Positions 25,659 to 34,536 of a stretch of DNA of 64,000 nt are shown here, in pieces. Made by a program: the position numbers and the translations under genes. The stretch comes from Flammula alnicola (lineage: Eukaryota; Basidiomycota; Agaricomycetes; Agaricales; Strophariaceae): assembly GCA_015499995.1 (NCBI GenBank), contig JADNRV010000148.1, forward strand, positions 62,001 to 126,000, in the 5' to 3' direction. The notes under the pieces are model-generated. The model worked only from the letters and a program-made list of their open reading frames with translations. It was not told where the DNA came from and did no database searches. The first letter of the stretch is position 1; every line of letters begins with the position of its first letter.

Positions 25659-25672
25659 ACTTATCCTGATAA
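25659..25672 (+). other. Right attachment site with palindrome TTATCCTGATAA
   Basis: ACTTATC at 25659-25665 ends copy 2. With the following host bases it forms TTATC-CT-GATAA (25661-25672), an inverted repeat with a short spacer, as expected for the target of a tyrosine recombinase dimer. Joining the two flanks gives the inferred empty site gattcgaa-ACTTATC-ctgataatt. Confidence 0.65.
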
Positions 25673-25894
25673 TTCGCGCCAAACTTATGCCTCGTTAGAA
25701 ATCCGGAGAGTCGGCACGGATCCGCGACCTTCCTGGCCATTGCTCCTGCGACGGAGAAGATTGGAGAAAGGACAGTTTTTGACGAGGGGGGGGAATTATA
25801 ATGCCAGTTTTCGCACGGTTCATCGATCTGTTAACGAGCCGATTTGTTCATCTTCCTTACAACTTACTACGAGCTCTCCTCCGTTCAAACAATC

Positions 25895-27240
25895 ATGGCA
25901 AAAAACGATGTGAGTAAGGAATCCTTTCACAAAATCAAACTTACTTATTTAAAACCATCCCCATTTTCTTAGATTAATGAGGGCCTTTCGGAACCCAAGC
26001 TACCACAGGAATTGGTCGACATAATCATCGACCACCTGCATCGAGATCGATATGCACTAGGAAGATGTGCTCTCGTATGCAAAGCGTGGACTCCGAGCAG
26101 CAGATGTCATCTCTTTCATACCTGGGTTATACGCGGAAACGATCGGGACACTAGCTTCACAGCGCTCGTCGCACTCCGAAGGCATCCCCTTTGTTCTTTC
26201 ATTTCCTCGGTTAAACATATTTCATTTGAGGGCCCAGTGGAGTCATCACCATGGACATGTTGGAGCGCGTCTATACTCTCGGCACAGCTGTCCCACTTTC
26301 CTGTTGACAGTTTGAAGTGCTCGCAGCTGGACACATCTTCTACCTTCTGGAAGGCCTTAACAACCCCTCCTTGGTTCATCTCAAAGATCACCACACTAAA
26401 TCTACACCGGATAACCTTTTTATCTCTTCATGAAATTCTTTCAGTTATCGCCTCCTTCAAAAATCTTGTCGTTCTCGAATGGTCGTCATACATTTATGCG
26501 TCAGAAGAGGAGCAACGTCAACTGGGAATAGATGGCCTATGCAAGCGCCAACCTCCAGCGTCACTGTGCGTGGTCGACACTCGATTTTCCTATATGCCTA
26601 ATTACATTATATGGCAATGGTTACTTGGATCCAAGCTTGCTCGGCCCCATACGATAAGGACCGGACGCTTTCTGAAAGAAAATGGAGCAGTCCTAGCCCA
26701 ATATTTACGTTCTTTAAGCTCGTCGCTGGAGAATTTACAAGTAAGCCTTGTAACGGAACAAGAAATCCGTGAGTCCCAATTCAATCATACAACAATCCTG
26801 GTCTGACGCATTATCATGCAGAATACTTTTGCCATGTAATCGACCTTCGCCACAACATCAACCTGCGCACGCTAGAGGTGGAGCCATTGTGGGATGTCAA
26901 TCTTAGACTTCGTCCCGCTAATGGACCCTTTGAACTGGCCGTTGATATTCTTAATCATCTCCCGAAGCAGAGATTGGTACGGCTTAAATTCCCTTACTGG
27001 TGCAGCGGGGATCCCCAAGGTATTTTCCTGCAAGACGATGAATCTGTGAAGAAAATCAATCAGCTGCTTCAAGACGAACGATCGTTTCCGGCTTTGAAGG
27101 GCATTATGTTCTTCCCTTGTGGCTCGGACGACCCAATGCGGCAGGCCGCCGTACAACATTTTGTGGAGAATTCGATGTGTAGTAGAGCCCGACACCTTCT
27201 AAAGTTCACAACGCGAAGAGAGGGCACCCTCCACTGTTGA
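25895..27240 (+). CDS. F-box protein
   Basis: This is a probable substrate receptor of an SCF ubiquitin ligase. The start ATG at 25895 gives a five-codon first exon (MAKND), spliced at a GTGAGT donor to INEGLSEPKLPQELVDIIID. The F-box is LPQELVDIIIDHLHRDRYALGRCALVCKAW (described in parts: LPQELVDIIIDHL, then CALVCKAW) at residues about 15-45. The remainder is a Leu-rich, irregular repeat domain of the type common in mushroom F-box proteins. A second intron (donor GTGAGT near 26769, acceptor near 26820) leads to the last exon ending at 27240. No specific substrate can be proposed. Its start lies 230 bp from the right end of Crypton copy 2, so the insertion probably sits in or near its promoter. 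Confidence 0.8.
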
Positions 27241-27445
27241 CGATGTTGACGAATTTCTACTGTAGAAATGCTTTCGCCGAGTACTTTATCTGCATTTAGT
27301 TATGATCTATTCGTAGAATTTTCTGGGAGGCGATAATAAGGGGTAGCGCAATGGAAGCAAGTACCAGATGTCGGATAAAAGCCTATACCAGATCAAAAAG
27401 TGTTCTGTGTTATGCAAAAATGAATGAACACACTTGACATATTTG

Positions 27446-28307
27446 TTATTCAGCAGCTTGAGAGAGACCATCGGGCGGCGGTCCCCAGGAATAAGCTGTG
27501 GCTTTTATTTCTTCAGACAGCTTAAGGTTTGTTGGCAGGCGAAGGTTTAGATCGGTGAATATGCGGAAGATGGCTTCTGGAGAGACGCCGCTGTCGACAA
27601 GGTACTCGGGATCTACACCCCATCCGAGAAGATCAAGCACAAGAGTCTTTGCGTGGTCGAGTTCTTCGGGAGACACTAGACGGCCAGAGTCAGTCGTGAT
27701 CATAGTAGTTGCAAAGATGAAGGCGCAAAGGACAAAATCACAGGAAAAGATGCCTACATGGGAATGAAGACATGGGTGGCGCAGGAGCTGATGATGATAC
27801 TTTTGGAGGCACCTTTGGAGAAGAAACCCGTGGCGAAGATGCGGCAGAGCTGGCAATATCACTTCCCGGAGGAGAGGGGGCACGCGAAAGTTGCGGAGAA
27901 AGAACATTTGAGTCGCCGTCTTCCGACATCGAATATGGTGAAGAAGTCGGCATCTCAGCATCGTTTTTGACTCCTTTGGTAGGTAGTAGCGACTGCAGCT
28001 CTTCTGAGGCCGTAGTCAACTCGAATGGTGGCGGCGAGTCATCTTTCGAGTTGATCGACGCACTGGCGCCAGCTCGAGGCGCTTGTTCAACTGCAGGCGG
28101 TGGCATAGGTTCCTTGACGTCTATACCCATGACTCCATTTTCAACTTGACCTCCAGACAAGATTTCTGGTTGACCGGTAGACAGAGACTTTCTCCGAAAT
28201 TTCGTTTTCCGAAGGAATTTGGAGGAAAGAAGTTCGCCTCGTGGACTTGTTGACACGCCATTGTCGAACGTCTGACCAGAGGAGCTGCGATCGTCTGGAG
28301 ATGCCAT
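27446..28307 (-). CDS. Hypothetical Ser/Pro-rich protein with conserved C-terminal helical region
   Basis: Two exons: 28307 to about 27766 and about 27677 to 27446, joined across a GTAGGC donor and a CGTCTAG acceptor. The first 175 residues are disordered, rich in Ser and Pro with several SP/SPxxP motifs, and include a basic patch (KFLRKTKFRRKSL). The last 90 residues read LSPEELDHAKTLVLDLLGWG, VDPEYLVDSGVSPEAIFRIF and TDLNLRLPTNL, an ordered helical block reminiscent of a basidiomycete-specific family. Function is unknown. The protein is nearly as rich in SP sites as a phospho-regulated scaffold, but that is only compositional. Confidence 0.7.
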
Positions 28308-28411
28308 TCCGGGAGCGGTATGTAAGTTTTTTAAAGCGAAAATTGGAACTTCGTTGTGAATCCGACCTGTTGGAAGATGAGGGAGTACTGTAAGTGAGCA
28401 AGTTAAAGTTC

Positions 28412-28856
28412 ACACGGCGGACATTCAACTGTCAAGTCGGCCGACCGGTTGTCCTGTTAAGTCATACAGAGGTTACCGGCAAGTCATAACCTGTCATGAC
28501 ACAGGTTGACTTGCCGGTCACAGTGGCCGATGTCACGCTCTTTCTTTTTTTTAATGTTCTCGCCTCATATTCTGCGTATTTAATAGTACTCATGTGTCGT
28601 GTTTATTCGAATTCATTCCCTCACTATCAATCTACGTATTGTCTTCGCCACTATTTGAATTCGCTTTAATCTAACGTTAGCAACTAACAAACATAAGTAT
28701 GAGGCGAGAACATTTTAAAAAAAGAAAGAGCGTGACATCGGCCACTGTGACCGGCAAGTCAACCTGTGTCATGACAGGTTATGACTTGCCGGTAACCTCT
28801 GTATGACTTAACAGGACAACCGGTCGGCCGACTTGACAGTTGAATGTCCGCCGTGT
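28412..28856. mobile_element. Fold-back/MITE-like element with about 158-bp inverted arms
   Basis: The arms 28412-28569 and 28698-28856 are nearly perfect inverted copies (outer end ACACGGCGGACATT, inner end GCCTCATA), separated by 128 bp with no coding capacity. The whole could fold into a long hairpin. A target duplication is not clear: only TCACA occurs near both ends, with a 2-bp offset. It lies in the 755-bp gap between a minus-strand gene and the F-box copy at 29063. Confidence 0.7.
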
Positions 28857-28921
28857 CACAAGCTGCCACCCGGATTTGATGCGGACCGCCAGGTGCACGT
28901 GATTAATGTGCATTAATATTA

Positions 28922-28963
28922 TTATTATTCTGACACTGACACTGACACTGACAGTGATGCCAA
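28922..28963 (+). repeat. Short simple repeats (TTA and CTGACA)
   Basis: A short ATT/TTA run is followed by about four tandem copies of a CTGACA-type hexamer. Confidence 0.6.
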
Positions 28964-29062
28964 TGGTCAGACGGTGACCGCGGCGTCGCCTACAGTTCAA
29001 ATTCGAAACTTGTCCAGAAACATCGTCAACAAGGGTTTTGTGGCTCGTTGAAGAGGGAAGTT

Positions 29063-30744
29063 ATGGGGATACATCCAACAATTGCCTTTCCTGTGGAGCT
29101 TCTTCGCGAATTCATTATGCTCAAGTCCCGATTATGCTAGTGAGTTTTCAACTATATCACAAGATCTGGCTCAACTTCTCTAATGTGTGCCACACGCGGT
29201 AGGCTGCACTACCTCCCAATCAGGCCGAGCTTCGTGAACTATGTCTGGTTTCCAGACAGTTCAAAGACATCGTGCAGCCGTTGCTCCTTTCACATATCAA
29301 TGTCGGGGATTTTCCCTCCAAAGTGCGAACTCGTCTTGCCCAATTGCGATATCTATCAGACGGAAACTGTGCCGCACACTCTCTTGCTCGAACAATCACT
29401 ATCGATTTCTCCGCCTCTTTCTCCGCCTCCTTCAAGAATGATCCTGCGAAAGTACTCGATCTGATGGAGAGGACCATGCTCAAACATCTTGCAGCTGCAA
29501 TACGGTCTTTCAAGAACGTGAACAGAATAATGTACGTTTCTGCGTTTATGTTGAACGTTCTTTTGAAGTGACATCAACCATGCAGCTGTATTGTTGGGCC
29601 AGACGATCCTGATTGGTTTTACAGCCTCGTTATGGATAGTCTGAAAAGTTATCCCCTCACAGATCTCTTCATATATTTCCCGCACCAAATTCCTATTTCA
29701 TTCGGGGCCATCTCCAATCTGCAGAAACTTTGCGTGGGGTGGATAAATGGGCGCCGGTATATGTCCGATATCCCTGCGTCAGAACTTGCAAAGCTCATCT
29801 CACAAAGCCCGAACCTGTCGCATCTGGAAGTCAGCATTCCGGGAGCCACGATCTCTACCCTTTTCAAAGTGCTCGATGCCGATCATTCCAAGGCTCCTCT
29901 CTCAATCACATTCCTAAGTGTAGACGGATTGGAAGTCTCTCCAGAGGACCTCCTCCCTGCAATGCGCCATTTTCAGAAACTCAAATATCTCGCGGTTACA
30001 AATGCCGTGTATGACGTTTTGAATCATGACATATGGGAAATCTTTCTCAATCAAAGGATACATCTTACTGGAATATTGACCGACTTGAACAGTCGTCATT
30101 CACTTGGGTTATATCTCAAGTCTTTCCAAGGATTGGAGAGTCTGGCATTGCGCCTCCCGAAACGTAGCTCTTTGCGTGGCGAGCTTCTACTAGAAGATAC
30201 CCTCCTGCAGACCGTTGTCGAACAACACTCGAATTCTCTTCTAGAACTCCAAATTTTTGTGGAGTGGAGCTTCGAAAAGTCATGGGTTTGGCCTTTCCGA
30301 GAGGGCCTAGGCTCTCTTCTATCCTCCTTTACGAATTTGAAGAGATTTGGTGTAACGATTTTTTCGCGCTTTCGTGATGAATGCGAATTGCAAAGGTTAC
30401 TTGTGAGTCCTCTTGATGATTTATAGGCTGTCTCCATCTCTAATGACAAACTCCAGGAACCGTTATTTTCCATGTGCACCGACTCATTTCCCGAACTCGA
30501 AGAGTTGACTTTGCGTTTCTCGGGCGCTGCCTTCGACACGGGAGATCTACCGCGGTACTTCCCTCATTCTGAGCCTCAGGCTGTAACGAGGAACAATGTG
30601 CACGCAGGTGGTCTTCACGATGCCATCTCAATATATCGCAGTAATAACCTGACTATTGAGTCATTTTGGATCAAGGCCCCGGAAACTATATATATTCCTC
30701 GTAGAGATTCGACTACTGGGGCTGTGCGATATGTCCCTACGTAG
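29063..30744 (+). pseudogene. F-box/LRR gene, copy A, first exon disrupted
   Basis: Close paralogue of the F-box gene at 56022-57696. ATG 29063 reads MGIHPTIAFPVELLREFIML, matching copy B, but a 17-bp insertion just before the donor makes ATTATGCT occur twice and shifts the frame. Splicing to the usual acceptor (near 29201) then creates TAG. The later exons are open: LPPNQAELRELCLVSRQFK completes the F-box, followed by a Leu-rich repeat region (for example SQSPNLSHLEVSIPGATIST, HFQKLKYLAVTNAVYD, NLKRFGVTI) and a last exon after the intron at about 30402-30457. The gene may be dead, may be translated from a start I cannot identify, or may splice differently. Confidence 0.6.
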
Positions 30745-30840
30745 ACTACATCCTACCCAGTCACGGGAACTAATCCGCACTTGACGAACCCCGGTCAGAA
30801 AGACTGCCTAGTACTGCCAGATGCCTTGATTCAGAATCCA

Positions 30841-31131
30841 TTATTTACAAGTAAATGACAATACATAAGTTATTGGACGCCACCGTTCACCTGCGAATGC
30901 TCCTTGGAATCCGTTCCAGCTCCTCTTCATTGTCAGAATCGTCTCCGCAGGTACCGTAGGTAAGTAAAACATGAATACATTGTGCACTCCGCTTTCGCTC
31001 CGGCTCTCGCTCGATCGTGCATAAGTACGTACACGCATCTCACACCCATTGACATAGCCAGCCACAGGCGAAAGCGTGAACATGAGGGCTGCAGTCAAAT
31101 CTGACCATGAGAGAGACATAGAGATATTCAT
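30841..31131 (-). pseudogene. Relic of the 3' end of a membrane-protein gene
   Basis: The translated remnant includes AALMFTLSPVAGYVNGCEMRV and RSSESRSESGVH, clearly related to the C-terminus of the intact gene at 54765-55853 (AALTIILSPLWLAMSMGLRW and RSSESWSERGVH). Only the tail is present. It lies beyond F-box copy A in the same relative arrangement as the intact gene beyond copy B, so it came along in the same duplication. Confidence 0.65.
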
Positions 31132-31277
31132 ATGTGAGCAGTTTTTGCAATTGCGCGGATTCGGCGCTCAGAGAAAATCTCATTAATATGAATTTCACTC
31201 CGTTGTTAAGATACACTGTGTAAGTAGTCTAATAGTCTAGGATCAGGGCTGGCATTGCACGAGCAATTTCTGCGACG

Positions 31278-33227
31278 TTATAAGAGTTGTGTTCGCTTCC
31301 GTCTCGACAGCAAGAATCTCGATGCAAAAAAGCATGAGGCTCCGCAGAAAACGCACATTCCCGAGAACAATGTAGGCCTCCACCAGAGAAAGGACGTTGA
31401 AAGCAACGCTCCTGCGATCGGGGTTCCTAAAACGATGGTCGGTCAGCCTCAGAACATCAATTCTTTAACAAGCGTGTTGAGCATACCAATAAGGCCTCCA
31501 AATCCTGCATAGGGGATGAGCTGAGATGACATAGAAAATCGGCTGAAAACTGACCTGTGAAAGTAAAGCACACCCCAAGACGCGCACCGATTTCGCTATC
31601 GTTATCGGCGGTCGAGCTAACCATGGCAGGAAGGACACTTGCATCTAAAGAATTAACCAGAGTCAGCGTAATACAATTATAATGGAACATAACGCTTTAC
31701 ATGAGCCAGAAAAAAATCCATACAAAATAGCAAAAATCATAGTGCCTGCCACATCATTCACGGCGAGAGTACAGAAGACGAGGAGAGATGATATGAAGAC
31801 ACACGGAACTATTATGTTGAAGGCGCCAAACCTGTAGACCAACAGGTTCGGAATGACACGGCCCAGAACGCTGGCGCCATTGAGTATCGCAATCTAGGTA
31901 CATTATCAGCGAGGAATGATTAATTCTTCGGACGAATGAGAATACCGTATAAAAGGCTAAATGGGGGCTTATTCCGTTCTTTATCGCGTTAAGTTGGAGG
32001 AAGAATATCGGGTAATACAATCCCGCAAGGGTGAGTACAGTTCTACGCGTATAACCGTCAGTCAAAAAACAAGCACCACGACGAGGCCCCCACTTACCCA
32101 ACAATCATGATTACGTAGGGAAAATCATGAAGGAAAATCCGGAAACTGCGCAGAGTGCTGATTGCCTTCTTCGCATTTTTTGGGTATTGCGGTTTCATCA
32201 GAAGGAGAGATATAATCAGAAGACCGCCTGTCAGCCCCGCACTAGCTTTGACGCCAGAGTGAAATCCGAGCGAGCCGTGAAACCATGCATTGAGCATGAT
32301 GGGGTGGATGGCGCCTCCGACCGCAGAGCCCTGATCTGCCTTATGAGTATGGACGATATGAAAGTTTAGTGAATGACCTACAGATGTCGCCAGTCCAATG
32401 GCAAGTGCGCGTCGTCTTTGGAAATAATGGGATATGATACCAATTGCTGGAATGTACATTATTCCAATGGCTACACCCATCCCGAGACCTTGAGCTAAGA
32501 ACAACTTGAAGAAAGGTCAATCGCATGACGTTCTGCTGACGCGATTGGAGGTACCTGATAATAGTGCTCCGGTTGGGATATAGAGATCATAAAGAGACAG
32601 AATTCAAAAAGCAGAAAGCCGCCGATCATAAGGTGATAGCTGGAAGGTTTGAGAGAGGCGAATTACCAGAAAAAATATGCACCTACAAGTAGCCTGCATC
32701 GAAAGCTCTGCCGGAGACCAATCCAATAGATAGAACGAGCCATAGCTGAACGCTCCCAATCCAACTATAGAAATATTGAGACATCTGGCAAACACCAAAA
32801 AAAGCAGGATTCACCTTATCTGGGAAGACGTGCTTGTCGTAACGAGGTATTCTCGAACGTAAAAATCTTTTTGGAATATGAGCCCAGGCATATCATATAC
32901 AGAACGGCACGCTGACCGTTGTAAACGCCATAGGCATTGGTATATCTTATCAGAAAACATGTGAGAACGAGATAAGAGAGGGAGGCAGAATATATACCCG
33001 AATGTACAAAACTGGGTAAGGAAGCTGCGGGAACCTTTGATGAGACATGTCATAGTCAACGCGGCGCGGGAAGCTTACACTCCTAGCACAACCAGCCAGG
33101 CCCGTGCGCCCCCTTCAGGAAGAGGTGCTGCTTCAGGGAACTTCGTATCGTCGTCAATCGTTACATCTTTCGTCTCCATCGTGACCACTTGTTTCTCGGG
33201 CTCCAATTCATTTTTGTATGATGACAT
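31278..33227 (-). CDS. MFS transporter, monocarboxylate-transporter-like
   Basis: This is a major facilitator superfamily protein of the fungal MCT-like group, probably in the plasma membrane. It starts at ATG 33227 (MSSYKNELEPEKQVV) with an acidic cytosolic N-terminus, then PLPEGGARAWLVVLG before the first membrane helix. About nine short introns are inferred. Diagnostic stretches are FCTFGYTNAYGVYNDFYVREYL, GGFLLFEFCLFMIS, LAQGLGMGVAIGIMYIPAIG, SHYFQRRRALAIGLATSGSAVGG, the loop RSFRIFLHDFPYVIMIVG, and late helices with FGGLIGTPIAGALLSTSFLWWRP. About 12 helices can be counted. It ends at 31278. The splice at the end of exon 1 is awkward: the only in-phase choice drops about six residues of helix 1, so check for a small error or decay there. 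The substrate cannot be told; relatives carry monocarboxylates or remain orphans. Confidence 0.82.
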
Positions 33228-33927
33228 TTTCTGTCATTTACGTCGTCAATCATGTGCCTGAGTAAAGAAGGAGAAAATCAGCTTACTGTCACTGTGAGGA
33301 TGCAAATGTTCGACTTCTTGGACTTCGTTCGATGTGATCAGGGAATCGTAAAAAAAATTCCAAAAAAGAACCAGAGAATCCCTCGAACGAACAGGCCCAC
33401 TTCCTGGGAGGTGACGAGTGAAAACGAGGGAACGCCAGCTTGATGGCTTTTTAAATATGGACCGGCATCTGTAAGAAGAACGGCTAGGTGCGGCAACATG
33501 CCGCCGGGTGCAGCTGCATGATCTGCTCACGAGGTCGAGGCGGAGTGGAGTCACATTGCAAATTTGACTCGGAAAGGTACAGGAAGTCGCATTTCCGAGG
33601 TTACATTTGCTCAAAGATGAGCCAAGTGAGAAATCGTGTGGTTACTTGTCAAAGACTTCAGCCAATCGCAACATGATGACGAAACGGAAGAATAATCGAT
33701 GGACGATTTAGGCTCGATGGACGATTTAGGCTCGGAAAAGAATAGGAATATGTTCACAGGATAGGTGGCAATGGCAATTGATTAGCATTTTCACAAGTCC
33801 TTGTCATAGATATTACATGGTATCTGATAACAATCAACACCAGGTTGCAGCAGAGTGACGAATACTCCAGCTTACCAGGAGGTAGGGATACTCTAGATTA
33901 CAAATAATGTCGAAGCCATCCGATCAG
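33228..33927. other. Intergenic region between MFS and RPB9
   Basis: No gene was recognised. A near-perfect 18-bp tandem duplication (TCGATGGACGATTTAGGC) lies around 33698-33733. The MFS promoter lies at the left end. Confidence 0.4.
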
Positions 33928-34536
33928 CTACACATCGTCCGTATCTGGTCGATTTTCCGGCGGTAGTGTAGGGTCCGTGAAGCTGTTATTACACTTTGTG
34001 CATACGAAGAACAGAATCATTCGGGTCTCCTTCCGTTTTGACTGATCTTGGTATAACACCGCACTGCATGAAGACATTATAGCGTTGTTGACTGGTATCT
34101 GAAGAGTATACTCACTCATCGTTCCCGCATCGCGGGCATGGGATGTTGGAATGGGCCTAAGAGCCATACATGTAAATGGCGCGGACGTCTTCAAGGATTC
34201 TAGCACCATACCAAAGTGGCATCCGATCCTAGGTCGGTTGTGACTCCAACCTTTTCTCTGTACGAAACTTGAATAACGAAATAAATCAAGGTAAGTTGAC
34301 ACACACTTTGCTACCGTCAGAAGATCGTTCCTATAGACACATTTATTGTCCACAAGCTCCTCGTATTGACATATGCGACATGAATAGACCATGGTTCGTC
34401 GTTGTGGGTCGGCTTTGGGATACAGCAGGTTGTTACATTCTTGGCAGAAGTGAAGCGAAGCCTTGTGTCGCCAGTGAGATTGAAGACATTGGTTCGTTTC
34501 TGTCAGAGAGGGAGTTATAAATTCATTACATACCAT
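33928..34536 (-). CDS. RPB9: RNA polymerase II subunit RPB9
   Basis: This is the small zinc-ribbon subunit of Pol II that acts in start-site choice, fidelity and TFIIS-stimulated cleavage. The start is ATG 34536; a first intron begins straight after it (GTATGT...CACAAG), giving MASLHFCQECNNLLYPKAD. The N-terminal zinc ribbon is CQEC and CRICQYEE; the C-terminal ribbon is CPRCGND and FFVCTKCNNSF, including the DQSKRKETRMILFFVC block typical of TFIIS-like ribbons. Three further introns, at about 34218-34300, 34160-34205 and 34080-34117, are needed. The product is about 125 aa, the usual size. All eight zinc-binding cysteines are present. Confidence 0.93.
   Translation of the reverse strand: MVCNEFITPSLTETNQCLQSHWRHKASLHFCQECNNLLYPKADPQRRTMVYSCRICQYEELVDNKCVYRNDLLTVAKCVSTYLDLFRYSSFVQRKGWSHNRPRIGCHFGMVLESLKTSAPFTCMALRPIPTSHARDAGTMSEYTLQIPVNNAIMSSCSAVLYQDQSKRKETRMILFFVCTKCNNSFTDPTLPPENRPDTDDV

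Larger units (their letters stand above)
19691..25665 (-). mobile_element. Crypton-type element, copy 2 (5,968-bp unit)
   Basis: This is the second head-to-tail unit, displaced by exactly 5,968 bp from copy 1. I found no difference in the stretches compared, and every coding frame is identical. It ends at ACTTATC 25659-25665 followed by host DNA (ctgataattcg). The exact repeat could also be inflated by assembly, so copy number needs long-read confirmation. Confidence 0.82.

Noticed and set aside
13723..25665. Starship giant element
   Set aside because: The unit is only 6 kb, the recombinase is not placed as a captain at one end reading into cargo, and its C-terminal domain fits Cryptons better.
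13723..25665. DIRS-type tyrosine-recombinase retrotransposon
   Set aside because: No reverse transcriptase, RNase H or split inverted repeats were found, and introns are retained in both copies.
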